64,000 nucleotides of DNA, from positions 433,017 to 497,016 of the forward strand of contig KN805377.1 of the NCBI GenBank assembly GCA_000818945.1, given 5' to 3'. Made by a program: the position numbers and the translations under genes. The stretch is from Schizochytrium sp. CCTCC M209059 (taxonomy: Eukaryota; Sar; Bigyra; Thraustochytrida; Thraustochytriidae). The notes below the pieces were generated by a model. It was not told the origin of the DNA. It made no database searches and saw nothing but the letters and a program-made list of their open reading frames with translations. Within the stretch, counting starts at the first letter, position 1. Each line of letters begins with the position of its first letter. Of this stretch, positions 39,401 through 54,400 are shown one piece after another.

Positions 39401-42400
39401 GGCCGTGCGCCGTGGGCTGCTACGCGCACGCATGACTGTCGCTGCGGAAAGCACGGCCGCGCAGTCACAGCTGCTCGAAGTCCTGCTAACGGTTGGCGAC
39501 CTCGCGGGATCTCAGCGTTCTCTGCGCAATGCGAGCATCGAGAATGTGAAAGGTTTGATTGAAAACAATCGCCTGGCGGAGCCGTATTCGCTTACCTTTA
39601 CGTCACAGGATGCACCGCAATCAGGTGCGCTGCTGCGAGAGGTAGAACTTCTCGTAGGCGGCTCCGCGTATCCCTTTCCGAATCTATTAGCGAATCCCGT
39701 CTTGGCCAACGATGAACATGTGGCTCAAGGTTTAGAGCTTCCAAGCTTCGAAATTCAGTCATGGTCTGCGAGTGAGGTCTTGAGTCTGCAGATTCAAACC
39801 GTTCATGGCCTTCTCCGCGTTGGTGAAGACCAAAAGGCGCAAAAAGTGGAGTCCTTTGAAACTGTTGCTTCATTAAACGCTTGGCTTGCTCAGGGACTGC
39901 GCTACTTTCCAACGAGAGGTATTGCGGGTCTTGATCATGTATCCTGCGCGATCCACGGAAAGGATAGACGTTTGCTTTATTCTACTCAAGTTGTCATCTT
40001 CGTCGGTGACGGTCCACGCGGACTCTCGCCAGAAGAATCACCACTCGCTGATTCAGCAACCCTAGAAGTTGCAAAGGATACCCTCGTCGTGGATGCAGCA
40101 CTGAACGATGCTCAGCCGATCATCCTCGACCTGCAAACTCACATCGTTCAAGGCACACCTCGCGCTCTGTATAAACTCGAAGTGCGACCAACTGCAGGAA
40201 TGGTCATATTCACGGAAACGCAGGGACTCGCCATGTCCGCAGGCGGAGCGATACTGCAAGGTCAACGGGACAAACTCAATGCTGCACTTGCATCAGCAAC
40301 CTTTGCGCCAGTTCATGGTCTGGATGAAATGGTGTGCAACCTTGAGATTCTTCTCCGGAGACCAGCGAACCCCGCCTTTGTTGTTTCTCGCACGATTCAT
40401 CTGTCTGTACAGCGGCAAACGCAGGTCGCGCGTGACAGCCAGCTCCACGCCAACAATGCGGGAGGTGCAACAGCGCTGGGCGTTTTGCGACGCAATCCAG
40501 ACCAGGATTCAACAATGCTACGGGTGGAGGAAGGGCAACACTTTGAAATTTCAGGCCTGGGATGGACGTATACCTTTGAACGGGACATTGCGCAGCTCCC
40601 CATCATTGTGCACGTCAGCACCTCGCAGGGTCATTTACTTCTGCGCAATCCTCTCGACGCCTTGCAACACCAAATCATATCGCAAGCAGATGACGCAATC
40701 ATAGTTCGACAAGTTGCGCAGGACATTCCGCACCTATTGGATCAGCTCGAGGTGCAGCTGCCAGAGCATTGGAATAGTATGTCTGCTGGTGACGTATGTT
40801 TCGTCGAGATTGCTCTCTTACAAGGCATTGATGCGCTGGATGAGGTTACGCCGCTCATTATTCCCGTACATGTCCAACCTCCTCTTCAACGTCCGAGTAT
40901 TACGGGAACGCTTGCGCTGGAAGCTGGTGCAGCTGGCCTCTCACTCTCTCCCTTATTCTTTGAGGGATGGACCGGGTTTGCATATGCAAAATCGGTGGAT
41001 CTTGAGCTTGGTTCTGTGGCTGGCGGTCAGATCCTCGTTCCTGATGGGCTCGGACTCGCCAACCTGCAAAGCGCGAATGCTGTGCACGAAGCGTTTGTCC
41101 AAATCACTGCGACTCTCGAGCCCGCAAGCGGCGAACTTCGTTTTCGCGTCAAGATTTACGAACACGCAACAGACAATATTCTTTGCGAGCGGTCGTTTTA
41201 TATTGCACGGCAGGAACGCGTGAAATCGGCGCGAATTTCGTCAGAAGTACAGGTGATTCACGCCAATCAAGACCAATCGCTTACGCTCGAGAATTTGGCG
41301 TTGAACTTTGTTAATTTTGATCAAGAGGCATGCGAGCTTTTGGCCACAGCACATCATGGCACCCTTACCATTGTACCCTCACAAACCGCTACCTCACAGC
41401 TTCGGTGTTCGCACAATGGTACAGCTCAGGTTCATTGCTTGGGGACTCCAGAAAGTCTGGCAAGTATTGTCGCTTCGGGCCTGCACTACCGTTCCAAGGC
41501 GTCGTTCAACGGAATCGACACGCTCGCGCTCCATTTCAAGCTGAAAGGCGCCGATCCTGAAGACTATCTGACAGAAGTGAGTCTTCCGGTGATCGTGCAT
41601 GCCACAGCGAGTCAGATCGAGCTTTCAATTGAGCCCATCTCCGCATCGACCATCCTCAGTGCCCTTGAAATCGGTGCGAGCAATCGTCTCGACTTCTCGC
41701 CAGCAATTAGCGTGCCGATTCTGTTGCAAGGTTTGGATGCTAGATCTCACGAAGCGCACATTCGATTGCGAAGCGACGGTGGTCTTCGGGGCTCTTGGCA
41801 AATCACGCACCCCGCTTTTCAGACTCTTCAGGTCAACGCAGATGAGGACGCTCGAGTGCTTGAATTGAAAGGCGCTCTTCGGAAGCTTCAAAAAGCGCTC
41901 GAGCATCACACCCAGTTCAAGCTCATGACACCCCTGGACGCGCGTACAACTGCACAATCGACCGAGCTCATTGTTGAAGCGTGGATTGACTCTGATGATG
42001 AAGCTCTGCAGGGGGCTACGGCACCGCATGCGGCAGACCGGCGCGTATTGCAGCTGCCGCTTACGAACGATAATGGACAACTTCAACTTCCGCAAAGTGG
42101 CTGCTTTGTCCAGTTTGAGAGCGGGTGTCAGACGCTTCGCTTTCTTCGACGTGCCTCACTGTCTAGAACGGGGCTTCGGCTAGGCTGGCATGAAAATTGG
42201 TTTTCGCCACCGACCCGTACAAGCGCAGTTATCAGCGTCAGGGCATCTGGCGCTGTGCGACTTACGGTTCCCGAACACGCCGCAATAGATGCGAATGTGA
42301 CATGGTCTCTCTCCTCTACCGGTCAAAAGCTTGATATCATCGCAGCATCCCTGGAGAATGCCGAAAGGTGGCTTCACAATGTTTTTGTCGAGGATGATCC

Positions 42401-45400
42401 GAGTGAGCGCCATAGACCTCGGGCCTCACTCTCGATCCAAGCTCGCCTTCAGACGGAACATCCAGGTTCATCATCATCCGCGACATGCATGTTGCCCTCG
42501 CTGCGCGCTTCAAATGAAGTGGAGGTCAGCATTTCGGTCGAGACCGACATTCTAATAATGTCCGCCGCACAGACGCAAGTCGTTGTGCCCCGCATCACGG
42601 TGGAAAGAAGCCCGTCCTCAGCGGTTGCCCAAGGACGAATGCCAGTTGAGGCACGCGTGTCATCCACAGAAAGTCAAGCCTTGCGCATTTCCGTGCATCC
42701 ATCTGTGACCGTTCGTCTCGGCATTTTTGCCAACCAGAGTGATCCGCAGGTGCTCCACATCCGAGCCAGCTCAGAGAGCGTTCTGAATGACGCCTTGGCC
42801 AATCTAGTTCTTTCCAGGAGCGGAGACAGCCCCTGGGACGGAGATGCTACGTTGGCAATGCAGATTGACGATGAATTCTTCGAAAATGTAGTTCACGTTC
42901 ATGTTGAAGCACCTAGTCCTAATTTTTGGGAAGTTCCAGGATCCTACCGTCGAGGTATCCTCCACGGTCCCACGGTGGCGAAGAATGCGCGGATGTCAAT
43001 GATTTGGCAGCATGGCGAGCCCTTATCATTTGATGGACTTCGGATTGGATCCGCAATGTCCTCGAACATAGCTGGCCTTCGCTCCATACGCGTAGAGGCA
43101 ACGAACGGTCACGGGCTTTGGCTCGATGACGCCCTCTCGCAATCGACGACGAGTGTGATCACAAACTCTGCGGACCTCCAACGAACGACGCTCATCATCC
43201 TTGAGCCCCAAGGGGTCGCGGATACGGGGCTTCGCGAATCCCAGCTGCTCGAGACGGTGTGCAACGCAAAACCCGAAATACATTCCATTTCCATTGCTGA
43301 TAGCGCAACGTCGGATCCTATTTCGGGGTCTTTTCGTGTGTCCTGGCGTGGAAGAACAAGCAACGACATCGTGCATAACGCATCGTCAAGCGAGATACAG
43401 GCTGAACTCGAAGCTATTGTTGACATTGGGGCGCTCACTGTAACAAGAGAAGTGAATAGCGACTCCTCGGCATCCGAGGCATACACTTGGCTCATCACCT
43501 TTTCGGAGCTGTCAAGTGGGCCAACGGGAGATGTCTTTGAGATCGAGGATGCGATGTTTAGTAGCGCGTCAGCCGTTGTCTTTTCGCAGCTCGAACGAGC
43601 CGGCAATGTGATTGGCGGTGCCTTTCGGCTCGGTTACTTTGGACGCTGGACACCACTTTTGTCGTGGAACGTGGGTCCAAGCGAGCTCGAACACTCTTTG
43701 ATCGGTCTCGCACCTACACTTTTGAAGTCTGGCGTTCATGTGACGCTAGAGTCCGAGGGAAGCTGGGGCACTCGTTCGTATCGCATAACGTTTGATATGC
43801 TGGGTCAGTTCCCGCTCATTGAGCCAGACACGACTATGCTTACGGGAGATGGAGCGTCAATGACGGTGACGAGAGACACAACTGGCGTGAATGCTTCGTG
43901 GGCCATCTTCCGCTTCCATCATGAAGGACTTTCCTCACGCCTCGTAAGCTCGCGAAGTGCGCTCACTCACGTATCGAGAGCCTTGCAAGACGTTGGTCTC
44001 GTTCTTGATCCTCAAGTGAGTGAAAATCTTTGGGTCGGGCGCCATCCCAATGGCATAACTGGTGATGGCTTTCTTTGGGTTATCTCCGCGACAATCGCTT
44101 CGGGTCTGCGTGTGGAAGCAGTCGAAACAACGGGTACCCTCTGGGCGTCTTCTACAACCCGGGCAATGACGTTGCAGGCTCGATCGGATACATCCATGGA
44201 CAATTTACTCAGCGCGCTCCGATTGTACCCCAATGTGGCTCGTGTTCCCGGGCGCTCGCAGCTCTCCTTCACGGTGCTGAAAGCTGTTAATACCTTGCTG
44301 CAATCAGAGTCCGAGAGTCTCCGCGTTGATTTTCTCTCCTCATCCGCCCTTGGAGATCAAGCCGCAAGCTCGGCAGTGCAATGTACCCTTGACCTCGCCG
44401 CTTCAACGGTTGCCGTAGATGGCTTCACGCGAACGTATGGTCAACTTTTTCAGGCCGCAGTACCGCGTATCGAATGCTTGAGCCCGGTGCAACAACTCGA
44501 GCTTCGTATGGTAGCGCACCAGGGTTTGCTTTCCCTTTCCGCAAAGGCACCGGTGGTCGCGGTGAAAGGCGCAAGGGGTCTCGTTCAGGAGCAGAGGTGG
44601 TCTTTCGACGAGACAGCTGCTATCGGCGTGTCAGAGATTCTTGTTCGCGGTTCACAGGATGCCATTCAGGAGGCTATGAACAGCGCGGCATATGTCTTTG
44701 GCTCTTGGAAAGAATTGCATCTTGATCAAGCGCAGGCACAGATTACTTCGCTGCGCATTTCTCGACAGTTGCGTCACCCAGCTCCGTCCGTCTTTGTGGT
44801 TGAAACCAGGTGCAACGTGGGCGTGATTTCCGGAAGCTTCGTCTTGGCCATTGAAATCGCTCAACTTGATTCCGAAGGTCGGGTTACTTCCCATACGACG
44901 GATGTGACTGCTTCAATCGACGTTCAAGCTTCTTTTGAAGACATGGAAAACCGTCTTCTTGCTGTTAGCTCTTGGCCTGAGGGCGAGGCCATTCAAGTAA
45001 AGCGGTCGTCCAAGACTAACGCGCAACTGACTTGGACGTGGGAGGTCACTGTCGTACACTCCATCGCTTCACAAGGTCACGTTCTAAATATTGCCGTGGA
45101 CTCTTCCTCGCTCTCTTCATCGAGCGTGCAGGCAAGCACCTCAGTCGCTGCGAAGACCATCACGTCTGCCTTTTCGGCAGACCTCAACTCTGTCACAATC
45201 AGTTGCTTGAACGGGGATGCAGTCTTTTCTGCTGACGCATCAGCGGAAGAAGTGCAAGCAGCTTTTGCACCTCCAATCATTGTCAGCAGGGGAAGCGATG
45301 GGTCACTTCTGCTCGGAACATCGCTCATTGGCGGGGCGCTTCCTCCAATGAATTGTGAAAGCAACGATCCGCACGTCTGGGTCTGGGAGAGCATCGCGCA

Positions 45401-48400
45401 AGCATATGAGCCCACCTTCACCGATGTAATTATGCTCGAGATTCGCAATCCGCTCACCAATGAGACCAAAGCATCCAATACGATCTCGGTCAGGGGTGAA
45501 GCAAGTGCGGAACAAGTCTTGAGGCGAACCATGCATTTAGCACGACCAAGCAAAGTCTTGCACTGCATCGCTGGAGATGAAGCGGTGCAGGTCTCTGGCT
45601 TTTTCCTCGCGATTGCCACGTTGGAGCAGTCATCGTCTCTTAGTCTCCCGCTACAATGCGCTGTGCGTGCGGAGCGAGGTACTGCGTATTTCCGTTTGCT
45701 AGAAGGAAAGACGCAGGATGTTGTCTTTGACCGGGACCTCGAACGTCTTCAGGATCTTATTCACAGCGGAATAAGGTACACCCCTCCAACAACAGGATCT
45801 GCTTCAGGATCTGCCTCGGATAGCATTCAATTGAGCTGTCACATCAAGTGGGCGGGAATGATGAAGTCAAGCATCATCGAGAGCGACGCGGCGATCCTTT
45901 CATCAAGCGCCGAGATCATTATTCACGATGAAAGGCGCACAACAGTGCGTATCTCGGGCCCCAAATCCATTTTACTTCAAAGAGGCGAGCTTTGGGATTT
46001 TGCTGGCCGCTTGCAACTGGAAACAGATGAGGAAGATAGCAACGTCTCCGTCGATGTCAGGCTTACGACTCAAATCGGAGCGTTCGTGGGTCTATCCAGC
46101 GATTCTGATTCACGTATTGCACAAGATGTTCACACAGAAATGTATGCAGACGAATCGAGCGTGAGGCTTGTCGGCCTTTCGTCAGACGTTGCTGCCGTGA
46201 TGTCAAGTATGAGCTACTTCGCTTCCGCAGAAAGTGATGAGTCTGTCAATGTCATTGAGGTTATGGTGGACGGAAGAGTACAAGCTCAGATTGCCATCAC
46301 AGTGGCCTCGCAATACCTTCCACTGCTGGTTGCGGAATGCTCACAGGCTAATGGTTGTCTCGTAGAAATCGAGGAAGACTCGACAGTTCTCATTGCCCAA
46401 CTAGCAGGTGTCCACATCTCTCCCATGGCTCTTTCACACTGCTCAAGTGAGAGTGTCTCTTTCCAGGTTACATCAGATTCGGGGAGACTCTTTGCTGGAC
46501 ATGTGTCCCCCGATCTGGCTTTCAGGGGTGGATTGGGCCCTCTCGAGTGGTTGACGAGGGCGGAGTCAAACGCTCTTGAAGACGCTCTTTCTCGTTTACT
46601 TTACTCTTCCCGGCACAAGTGGTATGGTCACGACATTGTCTCCATCGACTACACTTGCGGCGAGTTCCGTACTCGGATCGAACTTCACGTACACGTTCTA
46701 CCCGTGGACGATCATTTGGCAATTGAGGCTGCCACACCCGGCCCACTATACGCAGTTCTGGATGCTCCCTTGCTCGTAAACCATTATCGCATCGTGGACC
46801 CCGATGAGCTCGCGGGCTCTTCTCAAGACTGCGTTCCGCTCATTTTGACGCTCATGACACAGATGGGTCACCTTCATGTCGAAGAACTTTTTGGCGCCGC
46901 GCTCGAGGCAGGAAATGTATTCCGCCCGATTCATGATGGTAATCGTGTCCTTGCTTTCCGTGCCTGTGCTTCGAAACTCAATCTGCTGCTGCAAAGCGTG
47001 CAATATACGAGGATGCGCACACGGAAAGCCAACATGGCGATTGCTGACACCTTGTCCCTTCACGTGCGTCGCGCGCACGAAGCAGAGGAAGCGCACGTTT
47101 CGTCACACACGCAAATCGAGCTAGAACGACGGCCCGGCGATGATCTTCCTGCGCTTGTGCGCAAGACCGTTGCTGATCAAGATGGTGATCGTGTCGGCGC
47201 GCCAGTTCCTTTACACCTGAACAAGCAAGTGCGTCTCTCGGACCTCATTTCACTCGAAGGCGGCGATTTCTCCAATGACTCGTCAGGGTCGAGTGCGCTC
47301 CTTACAATTACAACTCAGTATGGCTCGATCCGCAGCGAAACTCTGCTCGATGAGCTAGAGACCGCGCATGTAGTCTTTCGTGCCGATCAAAGACTGGTGA
47401 TTCATGTGGAAAGCGATTCCATCAACCTGCAAAACGTACTTTCCCTCGTGTGGTATGCGTCGCTGCCTCCTGCTGATGCACTTCGATGGCATGCGCAGCT
47501 TCTTTCCACTGACCGAAAGAACGACGTCATCTCCGTGGATCTTGTGGCAACGAGCTACGCTCACGATTCCGGGGAAACGAGCGAATTTCTACCTCACGTG
47601 GATGTTCCTCTTGTCATCTCAATTCCCGAGGAGCTCATTCTCCCCGAGATTGAGCTCTTTCAGAACATTACGTCACACGCGCTCAGGCTCCGGGACGCGC
47701 GACCTATTTGGCTCTCGGACCAAGCCGATGAAGACACTCAGAGTGTGGTCATCGCTGATGCAGAGCTTGTGGTGTTGGAATTATCGATCGCTCCTGTTGG
47801 CCAACTCGAGCTTGTTCGAGATGCTTGCCTTTTTGTGCATTGTCAAGTAGAAGATACAGGACAGAAGGTACACATTTCTGGACGACTACGTCATGTTTTG
47901 AACGCAGTTGGGCACGATCGCGATGCTTTGCGAGCTCGCGCGCCAGCACAAAGAAGCGGCAACGAAGTCGTCACAGTCGAGGCTACCTTGTCTCGCGAAG
48001 GATTTCCAACGCAGCGTCGATCCAGTCTTCAGATTCTACTTTCCGAAGGCTCGGCTCCATGTATTCTCAAGGACATTGTGCTCGAGGCGCACGCGCCGCT
48101 TACTCGTGCTCGGGTGGCTGGGCCTGTGCTCTTGGATTTCTTCCTTCGTGACCGAGTTGCCGGTCGGACTTCGACTGCAGCGATCTCATTGACGGTACAG
48201 ATTGTGGCAGGCTCTGGTGTGCTCAAGCCGCCTTCGCGCGATGATCCTAGTATTGACGTACAGCGTCTTGCAGCGAACTGGTTCATTGTACGCGGGCTCG
48301 TTGAAGACGTTGACCGCGTACTACAGGAAATGCAAGTTTTGCCGAACCGGCCCAATGAATTTGGCGCTGATCGTGCATTCGCCTTCGCTGAGGTCTATGT

Positions 48401-51400
48401 CAGTGTTGTTGCCAAAACATGCGGGACGACAAAGTTGGAGGCACGCAAGGTCTTTGTCTTTCCCGAGAAAAAAAATAAGGTTGATGGCGTTTTTGAAGCA
48501 TACCTCTTCAATTCGCAAGGCCAAGAACACTTAGAGGCCAGGGCGTCAATGATGATCACCGACAAGGTTGACGTGCGGGTAACCTCCGGCGCCACGGATA
48601 CAGAAGATCTTGAACTCGTGATCTCATGCGGGAGCGGTCGCTTTTCGGTTGAAGGTCTTTGCAGCGCGGCCGTGAACATTCAAGGCCTTAAAAGCAACCG
48701 TATCCTTCTCTCCCTTCCGGCTGGACACCCCATTCAATTGGCTCACTGCGTTTCGAAGATAAAATATACCGCAGGCACCCACTCAGACACAATTTCGGCT
48801 TTTGTTAATGGCAAAGACGAGTCGCTATTTGCTATCTCCGTGGAGATCGTTACTGCGGAACCAGTGTGGTCGCTTTCAGGCCTTGGTGTCGAGAGCAACG
48901 CGGCTGCTCTGACAGCAGCCTCGTTGTCCTCGGGACCAATCGATCTCTCGGCGGCATTTGGTCACTTCGCACTTACCCGAGATCGCGGTGAACCAACGTC
49001 AGCGCTCATGTCCGTAACTTTTGCTACAGCGCGGAACAACGCCCGAGTACTTTGGAAGAATCAGAGCGAGATCCAAGGTGTGGTGGCGACGGAAACGGCT
49101 GACGGAGGAGTCCTCATTCAAGGTTCGCAGCCACACGTGATCCAAGCTCTTGCAACCCATGCGCCGCTGTTCTATGAGCCGCCCCAATCGTCATGGTGCG
49201 GTCGAGACCGTATTCGCGTTCACGTGGATGGAGTTTCTGTTCGGGCACTCAACCTCGAGATCCTTTGCGAAGGGCCGGAAAGTAAGCCCATGTGGTCAGA
49301 CCAGGTCTCGTTGGCGATTCAAGGTTTCGAAGATCGCAAATTGGACTTTGGCGTCGCGTCCGGACTTCAAGTTGTTGATATGGCCTCGCAGCTACATGGA
49401 TGTAACAATGAAGCGTGGCTCGTCCGTGCTCAATTGAGCACGATAGATGGACTTTCGACTCAATTCACCATGTCCAAGAGCGTTCCAGCGGTTCGTGTGG
49501 AGCTCGGTGAAAGCGTTGACCTGGTTGGCTGCGCTTCGGATGTAAATGCTGCTCTCCGTGCTCTGGTCCTTGCGCCTGAAACCGACACGTTTGGTGATGC
49601 ATTGCTGCAGTGCTCTGTCTCACGGCTTGCGAGTACCGATGAGGATCGTGTGGACTTGCGCATAGAATTCGAAGCGGTTCACGATGGTCCGCGAATTCGG
49701 CATATTCTTCCGGACCACACTCTACAGGTACTGGAAGGCGAGACCCTGGTTCTTGGGGGTTTTTACATCCAGGATGCAGAGGCAACATCATCCTCGCAAG
49801 ATGCTTACGAGGTAATGCTTCGCGTTCCAACGGGCACAATTTATGCGGGAAGCCCTGCAGAAGAGCGAAACATTCGTATCGCTCGCTCTGACAACGGCGA
49901 CGTAATCTTGCAAGGTCTTCTCTCCGAGCTTAATCTGGAGCTCAAGAGTGTCCTCTACACCGCGCCAAGCCGTTTCACCGGGACACTCAATCTAGAGGCA
50001 AGCGTTCAGGACAAACATGAGCATCGTTCTGTGTCCACGGTTTCGGTGACAGTGGCGGGAGTCGGTACAGGCATTTCTCTCCGCCGACTGCAGGCTGATG
50101 TTCTGACTTCCGCGCCGAGCTCGAGCGTCAGTCTCGCTGGCGTTGTGGCCCTCGAGGACGATCTGCGGGCTCCGGAGTTTGCGCAGCTCACTGTCACTGC
50201 CGATCCCGCAGGCGCGCAACCAGAAGTCCAACAGATCGTCGTTCGAAGACCCGTGTTCTCTGATGTCCATCTTGTTCGCCTAGCAGCGACCCAAAATGAA
50301 GCCGTCGCTCCCGCAACTTTTATACTTTCCTACGATGGCGAGACAACAGGAGATATTGATCGCGCAGCGCTTGATTCAGCTTCGAAAGAACTTGGATCGA
50401 GCCTTGGGGCATCAATGGAGTCCATGCTGGCCGCGCTCGGTACGGTTGACCAGGTCGAGGTGTCGAGAACGAAGCTCGGAGCCTATGGATTAGAGTGGGC
50501 AATTACCTTCTTCCGAACTTCGCCTGGGCCCGCGCTTGTTTTGGAGAGCGAAACTGATCCATCGAACGCGATTGATGTGACCATCTCAAGGTCTCGAGGT
50601 GTCGATGAATTGGAGCTCGAAGGCAACTTTACACTGCAGCTGGGCTCAAGGATCTCGACTTCACTTTCGTTCGACACGCCCGCTGTCTTCATCCAGCGCG
50701 CCTTGGAAGCCTTGCCAACTGTCCATCTTGTGCATGTTGACGAGCAAGCGCTCCTTGCAAGTGAGGACGCAGAAGTTTTCAACGCATGGACCGTGACTTT
50801 TGTTCGTCCTGCTGGGGATATTCCCTTGCTCAAAGCGCTCGTGCTTAACAGCACGGTACCTGAGGTCCGTGTAGAAATTTCGGAGATCACCAAAGGTCAA
50901 GGCGTTGCCGCGGTGCAGAGAGTGATTACAAGCGCGCGCCATCAGAACATGGTTCTTGCTTTGCGTAGCACCGCCGTCATGGGCCCTGTGGAAGGTACCT
51001 TTAGACTCGCGCTCGACCTTCGTAGTCTCGGGGGCAGTCGCGTTGTGTCTAATGTGGTGGATCACGCAGCGGTGGCTACGATCGCGGAAGAGCGCGTGCA
51101 CAGCGCGCGTGGGTCTCGCCCTGGCGACAGCATTGAGTCCGTTGTGAACGCAATGCTTCGGACGGCCTCGCGAGGACTGGAAGCTCATTTCGAATCATTT
51201 GATTCTACCACAATGTACGTTTCCGTGAGTCGAAGCGATCAGATTTGCGAGCACGACTGCAAAGTATACTCCGAAGAGTATCCGGTCGGTCCCCTGTGTA
51301 CTTTCGACTCTGCCTGCGACGTTTGTGTGGGACTCTGTTCAGAGGCCCAAGACAAACGATGCTTTCAAGATTCTCACTGTCTCGGATCGTGCCTGCTTCC

Positions 51401-54400
51401 TGCAACTGGAAAAACCGGGGAATGCTTGTCCTCTGGTAATCCATGCGCAACAAATAATGACTGTTTGTCTTCAGGCGTGTGTGACGCATCGAATTGCGTA
51501 GCAAACGCGGACGGTGCCTTTACATGGTTTATCGAGTTCCACAATGCCCCGAGCGCTCTCCCACTGCTCGAGATTGAGGAAAACCATCTCGTCGCTGTAG
51601 ACACCCCTGATCTATACATTGGACTTTTGCAGGCTCGAAAGGCGTCCCCGGTCCCAGAAGTGGCAGCAAACCAAGTGAGCGGTAGTCTCGCACTCGATGG
51701 CATCACCTTTACGCACGCGGCTGACACCGACATCACTCTTCCTCAGATATTGTCTTTCGCATCGGGCCCGGACCTCGAAGCTGGCCTCGTTCTTTACCTC
51801 ATTGATCTTGGCCGTGCGGCAAGTGGTCTTCCGTTTCCCATTGACGTGAATGGCTCCTTGCTCGAGGGCCAAGGCGTGCACGTGGATTCGGCGCTCAAGT
51901 TCCCCTTGTCGCGTGTAAAGAGCGAGCCCGAATTGCAGTTAGATGTTGAAACGACGGGTGTAAGCTGGGTCGAGTACATGGCACGGAACGCGATTCGGTT
52001 TCAGGGCACTGTGCCAGAGCTCAATGACGTCTTGCAGCAGTCCGTGAAAGGCCTTCGTGTAAGCGGACATCGCGGCTGGTACGGGCGTGCACTTATTGAT
52101 TTTGAAGCCACAGCTCTGACGTCAGATGACGGAGTGGGTCTGCATGAGAGTGTCCTCGTCGACGTGGCGCCCAGAACCCCTGAAGTGCGACTGCAACTGA
52201 CGTCGTCAGTTCGTTCCCTGCGCGAAGACCTGGACATCTTTGTCTTTGGATCAAAACCTGGGCAAATTGAGGCGATCGTTTTTGGCGATGAGGACATCCC
52301 GCTTCGGCTGTCGGTGCAAGTCTCGGTCGGCTTTGTTTGGATTCTTCCGGAATATCGACTTCTCCACAGAAGCATTGCAGAGGCAAATGAGCGCCCCCCT
52401 TGGTCTCAACCTGAATCTTCGCTCGTCTTCAAGGGCACCCTTACGGAAGTGCGCAGCGCTCTGGCCCATCTTCAGTACCGCAGCGCTACCTTGGGCGTTG
52501 CTGAGCTGAAGCTGGATATTTCGGCCGATCTCACGCAAGGTCTCGGGCACAACTCGTCCTTGGCAGAGATCCCAGCTATTTCGAGGACAGTGTTTCTGAA
52601 CGTCCGGGCACTCGATCAACCCTTGCTCTTTGTCAATGGCACGCTGCATCGCGATATAAGCGTCCTCGAGTCAGAAAGTGTCAGCTTGCTTTCTGAGGTC
52701 CGTCTCGTCTCTGAAGAACCTTTGCGCGAGACGGTGGAGGCCACGCTCGAAGTGCAGAGAGGTAAATTGGCTCTGGCGGTGCGAGACGAGTGGGATGGTC
52801 AGGACGAAGTTGCTGTCAGTGAAAACGGCAAAATGCTGCGCGTACGCTCCACTCGCGAGGGTCTCAACCAACAGGTTTTCCCGTACGTCTTGTATCGTGC
52901 GGCACGCACGCATTACACGGGCGAAGATATGGGTATCCTGATGGTGACGAGCGCTGCGACGCAACGTCTGGTGAGCCTGACAATACGAATCAGCATCACC
53001 GAAACAGACGACCCACTACAAATTGTCGCTCAAAGTCCAACGGAGCCGCTCCGCATCCTCGAAGATCAGCCGCTCCCGCTCGAGGGGATTTTCCATATCA
53101 CCGATGTTGATCAAGTCCCAAAAACTGAGCTTCGTGACGAGAACATTACGTTGGAACTGCGGACATTCGCCCGACACGTCGACATGCAGCAGGCCATTCG
53201 CACGACTGCAGACGGAGGCGTGCTCAACGGGCACTTTAAGGTTTCGATTGACTTGACTCCGTGGGGCGGCACAGTTGCAGAATCAGAGCGCATTGCCGCG
53301 AACGCAGTGCCATCGATTACGAGCGAGCGTACAACACACGCGACAGGAACGGGTCGAGGCGAGTCGGTCGAGGCGAAAATCAACGCATTGCTCGCTCAAG
53401 CTCAGAACGGATCAATTCTTACAGAGCCAATCACAGTCTCCGTTTCTCAGACAGATGAGGTATGCTCCTACGAATGCAAAACCGTTCTTGCAGCGTACGA
53501 TTCAAGCTCCTTGCTCTGCTCGAAAAGTGCGCATTGCGATCTTTGCGTTGGACACTGCCAGGGTGGCACCATTCACCGCTGTTCTTCGGACGCAGACTGT
53601 GATGGAGGCAGTGGATCATGTTTGTTTAGTAGAGGCGAGTGCCTCTCTGATGGCTCTCCATGCTCATCGCACGTTTCTTGTCAAGAAGCAGGAGAATGCA
53701 TTGCCTCGGGGTGCGCGGCCAACACCGTTGGCGGGAACTCTTGGACTATCACTTTTTCCAAGGCACCATGGGACTTGCCCATGCTCTTCATTACCGAAGA
53801 GAAACTCTTTGGCGCAACGAATGCTCGTGTCGCATGCGATGTCATCATCGATCGGACTCCCGCGCGTCCTGTGCAGGAATCCAATCGATTGGGAGGCTCA
53901 TTCCGTATCAATGACAAAGTACTGTCGTACAACGCAAGCGCAAAAGAGGTACAAACTGTCTTTGAAGAGCTCGCAGAACTTGCGTTGGTACGTAATGCGA
54001 CCCTACACGGGCTGCACGCCGCACCTGTGCCAGTAGGCGGGTCCTTTGTTGAGATTGTTGAGCGGGAAGGTCCATCGTTGGAAGATGGTTACGTTTGGAC
54101 CATTCGCATGACAGCGGCGGCGCAAGCTTTTGCATCAAGCCTGATTGTCGACAGTGCTTTATTAGAAGGTCTCGAACCTGAAGCTTCGCTGCATTTCGTG
54201 GGAGAGAACGTAACACCAATAACCGGGGCACACGTTCTCATTGAAAGCAAGCACGGTGTCGTCGGTGTGCGCGGCACCGGGCGCCAAAACGCCGTGGGTA
54301 ATTATAGCGTCCAACTCGCTGATTCCTCCTTGCTTGAGGAATATCTGGACAGCCTGATCTTTCTTCCTGATCAGAATTGGAACTCAGAGGCAGGTCGAGA

